Shown: positions 1 to 7,892, counted from the first letter of the stretch. The stretch is DNA of 19,036 nucleotides from Solirubrobacteraceae bacterium (GCA_025935735.1 JAICUS010000040.1:1-19036), one strand, 5' to 3'. Program-made: numbers and translations. Notes: generated by a model from the letters alone, not told the origin.

Positions 1-131
1 CGCGGCCGACGGCCACACCGCCACCCGACGCGTCGCCGTTGCCCGCGCAGCGACGGAAACGCCCCGGCCCGGTGCCGGTACCTGGTGGGCGCGGGGCCGC
101 CGGCGAGTTCGGCTTCGAGCGCGGCAGGTAG
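1..131 (+). CDS. Possible 3' end of a proline-rich protein (partial)
   Basis: An open frame enters from the left edge (codons begin at position 3) and stops at TAG 129-131. It would encode about 42 residues: a Pro/Ala/Thr-rich stretch, then a C-terminal tail ending in GEFGFERGR. A low-complexity linker followed by a short aromatic tail looks like the C-terminus of a secreted or surface protein. About four fifths of third positions are G or C, but the other frames here are also GC-rich, so coding is not proven. It would converge on otsA, which ends at 154. No function can be assigned from this fragment, and a minus-strand gene downstream of otsA is an alternative. Confidence 0.25.
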   Translation, partial: RPTATPPPDASPLPAQRRKRPGPVPVPGGRGAAGEFGFERGR

Positions 132-153
132 GGCACTGCCGCCGGCGCGGGCG

Positions 154-1626
154 TCAGGCGCCGCGGGAGGTGGCGGTGGCGCCCGCCTTGGCGCGGATGT
201 CGGAGAGCTGCTCGTCGATCCAGTCGCCCGGGTCGCGGGAGGTGACGATCTCCTTGAGGCCGCGGGCGCGGCGCTCGCGGGCCTCCGGGCTCATGGTGAG
301 GGCGGCGTGGATGGCGTCGGCGAGCTCCTGGACGTCGAAGGGGTTCACCGAGAGCGCGAACTCGCCGAGCTCCTCGTGGGCGCCGGTGTTCTCGGAGAGG
401 ATCGAGACGCCGTTGCGCTCGTTGACCAGCGGCCCCTCCTTGGCCACGAGGTTCATGCCGTCGAACATGGCGTTGACCATCATCACGTCGTAGTGCTTGT
501 AGGAGGCGACTGCCTCGTCGAGGTCGTCGCGCAGCTTGAGGTCGATGGGCATCCAGTCGGGCGTGCCGTGGCGGTGGTTGACCACGGCGACGAGCGCCTC
601 GATCTTCTCCAGGTACTCGGCGTACTCGGGCACGTCGGTGCGCGACGGCATCAGCTGGGCGGTGAAGGTGATCCGCTCGGCGAACTCGGGGTGCTGCTCG
701 AGGAAGATGTCGAAGCCGGTGAACCCGCGCAGGACGTTCTTGGACAGGTCGGCGCGGTCCACGCGCAGGATCGAGAACTCGCGCCGGCGGCGCAGGACCT
801 CGGCCTCGAACTCGCGCACGCGCGGGCGGCGGGCGACGCCGCGGGTGGCCTCGTAGTCGATCGGCAGCGGGTAGGCGCGCACCCAGACCTCGCGGTCCTC
901 GCAGACCACGATGCCGCGCTCGAAGTCGACCTCGTAGTCCATGAGGTCCCGGCAGCACTGGAGGAAGTTGCGCCGGTAGGAGCGCGTGTGGAAGCCGACG
1001 ATGTCGTTGGCCAGCACGCCCCTGTAGATCGCCTCGCGGATGTCGGTCGGCAGCACGCGCCAGGCGTCGGGCTGCGTCCACGGGATGTGGATGAAGTGGT
1101 GCAGGAAGACGTCCGGGCGCGCCTCGCGGACCATCGCGGGGAGCGTGTAGAGGTGGTAGTCGTGGACCATCACGACGGGCTCGTCGCGACCCTCGATCTC
1201 GTCCACCACGGCCTCGGCGAGGTCGGCGTTGACGCGCTGGTAGCCCTCGTGGAAGGCCACCACCTCCTGCCGGCGGATGTCCGGCGCGTTGCTCAGGTCC
1301 CACAGGTAGTGCTGGATGAACCAGAGCATCGGGTTGGCGATGATGTTGTAGAAGCGGTCGTAGGGCTCGTCGTCGGAGTCGACGAAGCGCACCCGGAACG
1401 AGCCGCCCTCGGGCGCCTCGACCTCGAACGGCTTGCCGTCGTGGTCGCGCGCGACCTGCACGTCCTGCTCGGTCATCGCGGAGGCGATCCAGATCGCGTC
1501 GCGGTGCGACGCCAGACCGGTGAGCGCCGTGACCAGGCCGCCCGTGCCGCGCTTGACCGAGCCGTCCTCCTGATAGGTCACCGGCCCGCGGTTGGACACG
1601 AGCACCAGGGGGGACTGCTCACTCAC
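154..1626 (-). CDS. otsA: Trehalose-6-phosphate synthase (GT20 family)
   Basis: A cytoplasmic retaining glycosyltransferase of about the usual family length (490 aa). By family it joins a nucleotide-activated glucose to glucose-6-phosphate, giving trehalose-6-phosphate for osmotic and desiccation protection. Visible family signatures are SNRGP (11-15) with a glycine loop GTGG (27-30), HDYH (155-158), the IHIPW segment near 179-183, a phosphate-binding R/K pair in RVDRADLSKN (288-297), DGMNLVAKE (389-397) and SENTGAHEEL (411-420). The SKN form of the middle motif matches the Streptomyces-like OtsA branch as I recall it. Start is GTG at 1624-1626, with GAGG 9 nt upstream. It lies 83 nt behind the HtrA gene on the same strand and may be read from that operon. 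No otsB phosphatase is visible. A related glycosylglycerol-phosphate synthase is a less likely alternative. Confidence 0.9.
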   Translation of the reverse strand: MSEQSPLVLVSNRGPVTYQEDGSVKRGTGGLVTALTGLASHRDAIWIASAMTEQDVQVARDHDGKPFEVEAPEGGSFRVRFVDSDDEPYDRFYNIIANPMLWFIQHYLWDLSNAPDIRRQEVVAFHEGYQRVNADLAEAVVDEIEGRDEPVVMVHDYHLYTLPAMVREARPDVFLHHFIHIPWTQPDAWRVLPTDIREAIYRGVLANDIVGFHTRSYRRNFLQCCRDLMDYEVDFERGIVVCEDREVWVRAYPLPIDYEATRGVARRPRVREFEAEVLRRRREFSILRVDRADLSKNVLRGFTGFDIFLEQHPEFAERITFTAQLMPSRTDVPEYAEYLEKIEALVAVVNHRHGTPDWMPIDLKLRDDLDEAVASYKHYDVMMVNAMFDGMNLVAKEGPLVNERNGVSILSENTGAHEELGEFALSVNPFDVQELADAIHAALTMSPEARERRARGLKEIVTSRDPGDWIDEQLSDIRAKAGATATSRGA

Positions 1627-1709
1627 GACGAGGCACCTCGGGGGAGTCGGGGACGGCCGCCGACCAGCCTACCCCTCAGGGTGCGCCGACCCGTCATCAG
1701 GCGGTTGCG

Positions 1710-2918
1710 CTAGCCGCCCGAGGTGGACGGGTTGCCCAGCGGGCGCTCGCCCAGGGTGACCTGGACGCGCTTGACCTGGCCGCCGCGGCTGACCTGGACG
1801 GCCACGGTCCGGCCCGGCCGATAGCGCGCGACCGCGCCCGCCAGATCGTCCGGGTCGGACACCGTCACGTCGCCCACCTTGGTGATCACGTCGCCGCCCT
1901 GGCGGTAGTTCGCGCCCTGGAAGCTCGTGTCGCCCGCGCCGCCGCGCAGCCCCGCCTTGGCCGCCGGGCTGGCCGGGTTGACCGCCTGCACCCACGCGCC
2001 GCGCTGCGCCTTCAGGTCGAACCGCTCCACGAGCTGCGGGTACAGCGGGACCGATACCACGCCCAGGTAGGCGTAGTGCACCGTCCCGGACTCCCGCAGC
2101 TGGGACAGCGACCGCTTGACCACGTCGATCGGCACGGCGAACCCGACGCCCTCGCCGCCGCCGGACTTCGTCTCGATCTGCTGGTTGATCCCGATGACCC
2201 GGCCGTCGGCGTCGATCAGCGGGCCGCCGGAGTTGCCCGGGTTGATCGCCGCGTCGGTCTGGATCGCGCCCGAGATCTGGAAGTCGGTGAGCGAGGAGAT
2301 CGAGCGATCGACCGCGGACACGATCCCCACCGACATCGACTGCGCCCGGCCGAACGGCGAGCCGATCGCCGCCACGGGCGAACCGACCTGCAGGTGCTCG
2401 CTCTCGCCCAGCGGCAGCGCCCGCAGCTCGAGCCCCTTCGTGTCGACCCGCAGCAGCGCGACGTCCGCGTTCGGGTCCTGGCCGACGATCTTCGCCTGCA
2501 CCCGGTTGCCGTCGGCGAACTCGACATAGACCTGCTGGGCGCGGTGGATCGCCGTGCCCTCGCCGCTGGTCACCACGTGCGCGTTGGTGGCGATCTCGCC
2601 CTGGCCGTCGAGCACGATCCCGGAGCCCTCGGCGACCTCGCCGCCGCCACTGCCGCCGCCGTTCAACAGCTGGTCGAGCCCGCCCCCGCCGCCGAAGATC
2701 GAGATGATCGTGACCACGCCGGGCGCCTCGTCGCGGTAGATCTTCTGTGCGTCGAAGCCGCCGTCCGACCCCTGGCTCTCGATCACCTGCTCGCGCGTGG
2801 CCGGCGGCTTGGAGCCCGAGGGCTGCGGCGTCGAGGAGGGCGGCGAGGAACCGCCGCCGCCGCACCCGGCGACCGCGAGCGCCGCCAGCGCCGCCGCGCA
2901 CGCCAGCCGGCGGCTCAT
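1710..2918 (-). CDS. HtrA/DegP-type lipoprotein serine protease with PDZ domain
   Basis: An envelope quality-control protease of 402 aa. The N-terminus is a lipoprotein signal with lipobox LAVAGC (Cys19), so it is probably tethered to the outer face of the membrane. A Ser/Pro/Gly-rich linker follows (20-55). The trypsin-like domain carries the full triad: His114 in ATNAHVV, Asp152 in NADVALL and Ser230 in GNSGGPL. A PDZ domain occupies about 283-390 and has a Gly-rich insertion around 325-343. Gly-rich loops at 76-94 precede the protease core. The ATG (2916-2918) overlaps the kinase TGA as ATGA, which implies translational coupling. The open frame continues far upstream of this ATG, but that part is a shadow of the kinase gene. 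Order and content resemble mprA-mprB-pepD of mycobacteria, where PepD is an HtrA-like protease controlled by the two-component system. Confidence 0.93.
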   Translation of the reverse strand: MSRRLACAAALAALAVAGCGGGGSSPPSSTPQPSGSKPPATREQVIESQGSDGGFDAQKIYRDEAPGVVTIISIFGGGGGLDQLLNGGGSGGGEVAEGSGIVLDGQGEIATNAHVVTSGEGTAIHRAQQVYVEFADGNRVQAKIVGQDPNADVALLRVDTKGLELRALPLGESEHLQVGSPVAAIGSPFGRAQSMSVGIVSAVDRSISSLTDFQISGAIQTDAAINPGNSGGPLIDADGRVIGINQQIETKSGGGEGVGFAVPIDVVKRSLSQLRESGTVHYAYLGVVSVPLYPQLVERFDLKAQRGAWVQAVNPASPAAKAGLRGGAGDTSFQGANYRQGGDVITKVGDVTVSDPDDLAGAVARYRPGRTVAVQVSRGGQVKRVQVTLGERPLGNPSTSGG

Positions 2919-4363
2919 GCCGGCAGGTCCAGCGAGAAGGTCGTCTCGCCCGGCGCGGAGCGGACGCTCAGCCGCCCGTGCATCCGGTCGGCCAGCTCGC
3001 GGGCGATCGCGAGCCCGAGGCCCGCGCCCTGCGCCTCCTCGTTGGAGGTGAAGAACGGCTCGAAGATGTGAGGCATGTTCTGACGCTTGATCCCCTGGCC
3101 CTGATCGGACACCTCGAGCCGAACATGCCCGTTGCTGCGGTCGGCGGAAACGCGAACCCCGGTCCCCGGCGGGGTGTGGCGCAGCGCGTTGTCGAGCAGG
3201 ATCCGCAGGACCTGGGCCACGCGCTCGGGGTCGCACTCGAGCTCGATCGGCTCCGGCCGCAGGTCGAGCGTCACGTCCGACCGGTGGCGGACGGCCGCCG
3301 GCGTGAACTCCCCCGCCACCTCGCGGGCGAGCTGGCCGACGTCGGTCGGCTCGGGGCGCAGCTCCAGCGCGCCGGCCTCCAGCCGCGACAGGTCCAGCAG
3401 CTCGACCGACAGGTTGCGCATGCGGTCCACCTGGCCGCGGATCTGGTCGAGGAACTGGCGCCGGGTCTCCTCGTCGAGGTCCTCGTCGGCCAGCAGCTCC
3501 AGGAACCCGCCGAGGGAGAAGAGCGGCGTGCGCAACTCGTGCGAGGCCGCGGCGATGAACTGCTTGCGGGCGCGGTCCAATCGGGCGAGCTGGGCCTGCA
3601 TGTCGTCGAACGCCGCGGCCAGGCGGCCGAGCTCGTCCACGGAGTCCGCGCGGATCGGCTGGGAGAAGTCCCCGGAGGCCACCTTGCGGGCGGCGCGCTC
3701 GAGCCGCTTCACGCGCGCGGCCAGCGCGCGTGCCACCAGGTAGCCGGCGAGGACGGCGATGACCAGCGCGATCGCGCCGGAGATCAGCACCTGGCGGCGG
3801 ATCAGCGCGACGTTGTCCTGCACGTCGGACAGCGAGTCGGCGAAGACGACGATCCACGGGATCGTCTGCTTCTTGCCCTCGCCCTCGACGATCGGCTTCG
3901 CCACCACCGCCTGGCGCCCGCTCGCCGTGGTCAACGTCGTGCTGACCAGCCGGCGGGTCCGCAGCGCCTGACGGGCCACGCCCAGCACGTCGCCGTAGTT
4001 GACGCCGCCGTCGGGCGTCGAGTCCGTGACCCCGTACGGACCCGGCTTCTGCACGGCCAGCACGAGCGTCTCGGTCGAGACCTGCTCGGCGAACCGGCGG
4101 ACCTTGCGGTCGCGCGCCGCCTTGACGATCTCGGCGCGCTTGCGCGGGCGCGCCGTGCGGCCCGCCTCGACCGCGGCCTGGAGCAGGTCTTTCACCGCCG
4201 GGGCGTACTGGCGGCTGCGGGTGACCACGCCGTCGAGCCGCTGCTTGGTCAGGCTGGCCTGCAGGCGCGGCGTGACCGAGAGGTAGATGGTCCCGATCGC
4301 GCCCAGGATGATCAGGGCGAAGATGACGGCCAGGCGGTTGCGCAGCGAGCGCAGCCCGGGCAA
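2915..4363 (-). CDS. Two-component sensor histidine kinase with HAMP domain
   Basis: A membrane sensor kinase of 482 aa that should autophosphorylate and pass phosphate to the regulator encoded just upstream. TM1 is at about 10-30, then an extracytoplasmic sensor region (31-190) with no domain I recognise, TM2 at about 191-213 and HAMP at about 208-260. The catalytic core has the H box ASHELRTPL (phospho-acceptor His275), N box LLDNALRHTP (Asn392), G1 DQGQGI (420-425), F box FEPFF (434-438) and G2 GAGLGLAIA (446-454). The start is TTG at 4361-4363, only 6 nt after the regulator stop. The regulator TAG is in this frame, so the start cannot lie further upstream. The 3' end overlaps the protease start by 4 nt. 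The signal is unknown; the HtrA partner suggests misfolded envelope protein or cell-wall stress. Confidence 0.93.
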   Translation of the reverse strand: MPGLRSLRNRLAVIFALIILGAIGTIYLSVTPRLQASLTKQRLDGVVTRSRQYAPAVKDLLQAAVEAGRTARPRKRAEIVKAARDRKVRRFAEQVSTETLVLAVQKPGPYGVTDSTPDGGVNYGDVLGVARQALRTRRLVSTTLTTASGRQAVVAKPIVEGEGKKQTIPWIVVFADSLSDVQDNVALIRRQVLISGAIALVIAVLAGYLVARALAARVKRLERAARKVASGDFSQPIRADSVDELGRLAAAFDDMQAQLARLDRARKQFIAAASHELRTPLFSLGGFLELLADEDLDEETRRQFLDQIRGQVDRMRNLSVELLDLSRLEAGALELRPEPTDVGQLAREVAGEFTPAAVRHRSDVTLDLRPEPIELECDPERVAQVLRILLDNALRHTPPGTGVRVSADRSNGHVRLEVSDQGQGIKRQNMPHIFEPFFTSNEEAQGAGLGLAIARELADRMHGRLSVRSAPGETTFSLDLPA

Positions 4364-4369
4364 CGGTGA

Positions 4370-5080
4370 CTAGCCCTCCTCGTCGCGGAAGCGGTAGCCG
4401 ACGCCGCGCACCGTGAACAGGTACTCGGGCTCCTTCGGGTCCGCCTCGATCTTCTCGCGCAGGTGCCGGATGTGGACGTCGATCGTGCGCGGGTCGCGAT
4501 AGGAGGAGTCGCCCCACACGCGCGCGAGGAGCATGTCGCGCGTGAACACCCGGCCGGGCGAGCGCGCGAGCGCGGCGAGGATCTCGAACTCGACGTAGGT
4601 GGTGGGGATGGTCTCGCCGTTGCGCGACACCGAGCGCTTGCCCGGGTCGATGCGCAGGCCGCGGACGTCGATCGGGCGCTCGTCGTCGGAGTCCGCCCGC
4701 GCCATCCCCGAGCGTCGCAGCGCCGCCTTGACCCGCGAGCGGAACTCGCGCATCGAGAACGGCTTGGTGATGTAGTCGTCCGCGCCGAGCTCGAGCCCGA
4801 GGACCTTGTCGATCTCCTCGGACTTCGCGGTGAGCATGATGATCGGCACCGTCTCGCCCTTCGCGCGCAGGCGCCGGCAGACCTCGAGGCCGTCCATGCG
4901 CGGCAGCATCACGTCGAGCACGACGAGGTCGAAGATCTGCTCGCTGTAGCGCGCGAGCGCCTCGCGGCCGTCCGCCGCGGCCACGACCTCGTACCCGTCG
5001 CGCTCCAGCGGGAAGGAGAGCAACGTCTGGATCGGCGGCTCGTCGTCCACCAGGAGGATGCGCGGGGCCCGGTCTGCCAT
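4370..5080 (-). CDS. OmpR/PhoB-family response regulator
   Basis: A DNA-binding response regulator of 236 aa. The receiver domain (about 6-118) has the acidic pocket VDDE (11-14), phospho-acceptor Asp56 in VVLDVMLP, Thr84 and Lys106 in ITKPF. The C-terminal winged-helix domain (about 135-232) has the usual features, including the RTIDVHIRHLREKI recognition-helix region and the RGVGYRF wing. It starts at ATG 5078-5080. The open frame extends upstream, but there it runs across the divergent gene and is a shadow. The gene heads a regulator-kinase-HtrA operon, so it probably controls that operon and other envelope genes. A short inverted repeat in the 54-bp divergent gap is a possible operator. 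Confidence 0.95.
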   Translation of the reverse strand: MADRAPRILLVDDEPPIQTLLSFPLERDGYEVVAAADGREALARYSEQIFDLVVLDVMLPRMDGLEVCRRLRAKGETVPIIMLTAKSEEIDKVLGLELGADDYITKPFSMREFRSRVKAALRRSGMARADSDDERPIDVRGLRIDPGKRSVSRNGETIPTTYVEFEILAALARSPGRVFTRDMLLARVWGDSSYRDPRTIDVHIRHLREKIEADPKEPEYLFTVRGVGYRFRDEEG

Positions 5081-5096
5081 GACCTGAACAAATGAG

Positions 5097-5102
5097 AGGA
5101 TA
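5097..5102 (-). promoter_or_regulatory. Candidate -10 element of the response-regulator operon
   Basis: On the minus strand TATCCT lies 16 nt before the regulator ATG. Transcription from it would give a leader of only about 9-10 nt, consistent with the weak ribosome binding site (AGG, close to the start). No good -35 hexamer is seen. The same hexamer occurs just upstream of the ybdK-like gene. Confidence 0.3.
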
Positions 5103-5113
5103 GAGCCGGGCAG

Positions 5114-5127
5114 CCGAGTAGGCTCGG
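5114..5127. promoter_or_regulatory. Inverted repeat in the divergent gap (possible operator)
   Basis: CCGAG-TAGG-CTCGG is a perfect 5-bp inverted repeat with a 4-nt spacer. It lies between the regulator start (5080) and the plus-strand gene start (5135), upstream of the candidate -10 on the minus strand and just before the GGAG ribosome binding site of the plus-strand gene. It could be an operator or a small RNA hairpin. A repeat of this size can occur by chance in GC-rich DNA. Confidence 0.25.
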
Positions 5128-5134
5128 AGCTGCC

Positions 5135-6892
5135 TTGCTGGACGTACGCGTGTACCGGACCGCGTTCCTGCCGGCGCTGGTCGCGCTGTTCGTCGCCGCG
5201 TTCGCGCTGGAGGACCGGCCGCCGCCGGCGCGCTCCTCGCTGCCCACCGACGCGTTCAGCGGCGCCCGCGCGCTGGGCACGCTCGACACGCTCGCCGCCG
5301 CCTACCCGCACCGCGCGCCCGGCTCGGCCGGGGACGCGGCGCTGGCCGGCGAGGTCGCGCGCTCGCTGCACGCCCCGGTGGAGGCCCGCGGGCGGCCCGG
5401 CTTCGTCATCCGGCGCGGCTTCACCGACGGCCGGACGGCGACCGGCCGCGGCTCGCTGGAGACCGTCGTGGCCACGCGCATCGGCCTGTCCAGCCGGCGG
5501 ATCGTGCTGCTCGCGGACCGCGACACCCCCGGCCGCGCCGGACTGTCGGCCACGGCCGCGCTGCTGGAGCTCGGCCGTGTGCTCAAGACGCGCGAGGTGG
5601 AGAAGACGCTCGTGCTCGTGTCCACGTCCGGCGGGACGACGGGCTTCGCGGGCGCGCGCGCCTGGGCGAGTGCCGCGGCGGCCGGCGGGCCGGTGGACGC
5701 GGTGATCGTGCTCGGCGACCTCGCCGGCACGCACGCGCGCCGCCCGTGGGTCGTGTCGTACCCGGACGACGCGAGCGCGCCGCCGCTGGCCCTGCAACGC
5801 ACGCTGCAGGCCGCCGTCCGTACGGAGACCGGCCGCGCGCCCGGCTACCCGCGGTCGATCGCCCAGTGGCTGCGCCGGGCGGTGCCGATCACGGTGTCCG
5901 GGCAGGGCGCCGTCGGCGCCGCCGGGCTGCCGGCCGTGCTGCTCTCCCAGTCAGGCGAGCGCGGCCCGGCGGCGCGCGAGCCGGTGCGGCGGACGCGGAT
6001 GCAGGCGTTCGGGCGCTCGGTGCTGCGCGCGGTGGACGCCATCGACCGCGCCGGCCCCGGGTTCGACAACCGGGGGCGCGGGCTGGTGACGCTGCGCAAC
6101 GTGCTGCCGGACTGGTCGGTGCGGCTCGTGGTCGGCCTGCTGCTGCTCCCGGCGCTGCTGGCCGCGGTCGACGGGCTGGCCCGCGCGCGCCGGCGCCGGG
6201 TGGCCACGCTGCCCGGCCTGATCTGGCTCGGCGCGGCCGCGCTGCCCGTCCTTGTCGCCTGGGTGTGGCTGTGGGCGCTGGGCGCGACCCGGCTGTTCGA
6301 CGCGCCGGACGGGCCCGTGCTGCCCGATCGCTTCCCGATCGGCTCCAGCGGGACCGTGGCGATGGCGTCGGCGGCGCTGGCCGCCGCGCTGCTGTGGTGG
6401 CTCGCGCGCGTGCTCTCGCGCCGGACGCGCGCCGCGGCGGTCGCGGGGCTCCCGATGGCGGTCGGCGTCCTGGCCTGCGCGCTCGCGCTCGCGGCCTGGG
6501 TGCTCAACCCGTTCGCCGCCGCGCTGCTGCTGCCCGCCGTGCACCTGTGGCTGTTCGCCGCCGGCGGCTGGCGCGGCCGCCCGGCGCTCGTCGCGCTCGT
6601 CGCCGGCCTGCTCGCCCCCGCGCTCGTCGCCGTCTACTACGCGGTGGCGCTCGGCCTCGGGCCGGGCGGGCTCGCCTGGGGGGCGGTGCTGGGCGCCACG
6701 GCCGGCAACGGGCTGGGGACGACGATCCTGCTCGCCGGGCTGGTCGCCTGCCTCGCCGGGCTCGTGCGCGTCGTGGTCGCGCGCCGCGCGGAGCCGTCCG
6801 CGGGCGGCACGGCCGAGATCCGCACGCGCGGGCCGCTGACCTACGCCGGCCCCGGCTCGCTGGGCGGAACCGAGTCGGCGCTGCGGCGATGA
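5135..6892 (+). CDS. Polytopic membrane protein with degenerate M28-peptidase-like domain
   Basis: A 585-aa protein with an N-terminal membrane anchor (about 10-25), an extracytoplasmic domain (about 35-310) and a C-terminal bundle of about seven or eight hydrophobic segments (about 330-550). The soluble domain has the outline of an M28 aminopeptidase: an AAYPHRAPGS start, a strand leading to ADRD (127-130) where M28 enzymes have AHxD, an ALLELGRVL helix, and VSTSGGTTGFAGARAW (162-177) where they have the catalytic Glu pair. The metal-ligand His is Asp128, the bridging Asp is missing and the Glu pair is replaced by Gly167-Thr168. Catalysis is therefore unlikely. TTG at 5135 is preferred because GGAG lies 5 nt before it; GTG at 5150 is an alternative. 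The stop overlaps the sortase ATG, so the two are probably co-translated. The M28 assignment is inference from fold pattern. Confidence 0.75.
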   Translation: MLDVRVYRTAFLPALVALFVAAFALEDRPPPARSSLPTDAFSGARALGTLDTLAAAYPHRAPGSAGDAALAGEVARSLHAPVEARGRPGFVIRRGFTDGRTATGRGSLETVVATRIGLSSRRIVLLADRDTPGRAGLSATAALLELGRVLKTREVEKTLVLVSTSGGTTGFAGARAWASAAAAGGPVDAVIVLGDLAGTHARRPWVVSYPDDASAPPLALQRTLQAAVRTETGRAPGYPRSIAQWLRRAVPITVSGQGAVGAAGLPAVLLSQSGERGPAAREPVRRTRMQAFGRSVLRAVDAIDRAGPGFDNRGRGLVTLRNVLPDWSVRLVVGLLLLPALLAAVDGLARARRRRVATLPGLIWLGAAALPVLVAWVWLWALGATRLFDAPDGPVLPDRFPIGSSGTVAMASAALAAALLWWLARVLSRRTRAAAVAGLPMAVGVLACALALAAWVLNPFAAALLLPAVHLWLFAAGGWRGRPALVALVAGLLAPALVAVYYAVALGLGPGGLAWGAVLGATAGNGLGTTILLAGLVACLAGLVRVVVARRAEPSAGGTAEIRTRGPLTYAGPGSLGGTESALRR

Positions 6893-7596
6893 GCACGGCG
6901 ACGGCCTCTCGGCGGGGCGGCCGCCGCGCGCTGCGCGGCGTCGCGAACGCGATGATCGTGGTCGGCGCGCTGCTGCTGGTCGACTGCGCGATCACGCTGC
7001 TCTGGCAGGAGCCGCTCTCGGCGCTCTACGCCCACCAGCGCCAGCACGCGCTGCAGCGCCGGCTCGACGCGCTCGCGCGCGTCACCCCCACGCCCGCGGA
7101 GCACCACGCGCTGGTGAAGATGTCCGACCCCGACCGGCGGGTGGCGTTCGCCGCCCGCGCGTTCGACCGGCGCACGAGCGAGGGCGACCCGCTCGGCCGG
7201 ATCCGGATCTCGAGGATCGGCGTCTCGGCCGTGTTCGTCGAGGGGACGGGGACCGCCGACCTGCGCACCGGCCCCGGGCACTATCCCGGCACGCCGCTGC
7301 CCGGCGAGCGGGGCACGGTCGGCATCGCCGGCCACCGGACGACGTACGGCGCGTGGTTCCGGCGGATCAACCAGCTCAAGCCCGGCGACCGGGTCGAGCT
7401 GACGTTGGCCTACGGCCGCTTCACCTACCGGGTCGAGCGCACGCGGATCGTCGCCCCGACCGCCCTGTGGGTGACCCATCGCGTGTCGTATGACCGGCTC
7501 ATCCTCTCGGCCTGCCACCCGCTCTACTCGGCGGCGCAGCGGATCGTCGTGTTCGCGCGGCTCGTGAACACCCTCCCCCGCGGCGACGCGGCATGA
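6889..7596 (+). CDS. Class E-like sortase
   Basis: A membrane-anchored transpeptidase of 235 aa, a family that covalently attaches surface proteins to peptidoglycan. An N-terminal signal anchor is at about 18-38, then a linker and a sortase barrel (about 100-228). Catalytic residues are visible: His149 in GIAGHRTTYG, Cys209 in LILSACHP (the common TLxTC motif with Ser for Thr) and Arg218 in SAAQRIVVF. Residues before His149 (GPGHYPGTPLPGERG) are typical of actinobacterial class E/D enzymes. The ATG at 6889 overlaps the upstream TGA as ATGA; longer versions of the frame only shadow the preceding gene. No protein in the window has an LPXTG-type sorting signal, so its substrates lie elsewhere. 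It sits between the pseudo-peptidase gene and the FlgM-like gene. Confidence 0.92.
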   Translation: MSTATASRRGGRRALRGVANAMIVVGALLLVDCAITLLWQEPLSALYAHQRQHALQRRLDALARVTPTPAEHHALVKMSDPDRRVAFAARAFDRRTSEGDPLGRIRISRIGVSAVFVEGTGTADLRTGPGHYPGTPLPGERGTVGIAGHRTTYGAWFRRINQLKPGDRVELTLAYGRFTYRVERTRIVAPTALWVTHRVSYDRLILSACHPLYSAAQRIVVFARLVNTLPRGDAA

Positions 7597-7877
7597 GATC
7601 CGGCGAGAACCCCATCGACCCTTGTCCGCGCCAGGACGATGACGCTCACATGACGGTGACGGACGACCGATACGTCACGCGAGCCCGGATGACGGGTCCG
7701 GCTCGCGACGGTGGGCGGCGCTTCGCGCGCTCGTCCGCCTCGCCCCCTCCAACGGACGGCGGCTTGACCAAAGTGGAACAACTGCGAGAGCGCATCGCGC
7801 TCGGGACCTATGAGGTCGACAGCGAGGCTGTCGCCGCGGCGATCCTGAAGCGGCTGCTCGGGGAGAAGCCCGAATGA
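7593..7877 (+). CDS. FlgM-like anti-sigma-28 factor domain protein
   Basis: A 94-aa protein whose last 35 residues match the FlgM family pattern: KVEQLRERIALGTYEVDSEA (60-79), then an AAAILKRLL helix. In flagellate bacteria this region binds and inhibits the flagellar sigma factor FliA. The first 55 residues are polar, rich in Asp, Arg and Pro, and probably disordered, as FlgM N-termini are. The ATG at 7593 overlaps the sortase stop as ATGA; in-frame ATGs at 7650 and 7689 would give shorter proteins with the same conserved end. No flagellar or sigma-28 gene is in the window. Its partner may be a sigma factor encoded elsewhere, possibly a non-flagellar one. The family call rests on the C-terminal motif. 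Confidence 0.7.
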   Translation: MRSGENPIDPCPRQDDDAHMTVTDDRYVTRARMTGPARDGGRRFARSSASPPPTDGGLTKVEQLRERIALGTYEVDSEAVAAAILKRLLGEKPE

Positions 7878-7892
7878 CCGGCTGGCGGAATT

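Noticed and set aside
1663..1685. Short ACCC-CTCA-GGGT hairpin between the protease gene and otsA
   Set aside because: A 4-bp stem without a T-run is too weak to call a terminator.
85..1713. A 542-codon plus-strand open frame opposite otsA
   Set aside because: It is antisense to a clear GT20 enzyme. Its product is a Val/Asp/His/Arg-rich artefact of reading GC-rich codons backwards.
2565..2581. CACGTG core near 2574 considered as a second parS
   Set aside because: The flanks do not match the GTTTC/GAAAC arms; only the central hexamer is shared.
1710..4517. One long minus-strand frame that could suggest a protease fused to a 530-residue N-terminal domain
   Set aside because: The upstream part is an out-of-frame shadow of the kinase gene. 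The protease has its own ATG at 2918 with a lipoprotein signal.
5746..6888. N-terminal extension of the sortase frame
   Set aside because: It is low-complexity Arg/Ala/Gly sequence overlapping the pseudo-peptidase gene. The sortase starts at the ATGA overlap at 6889.
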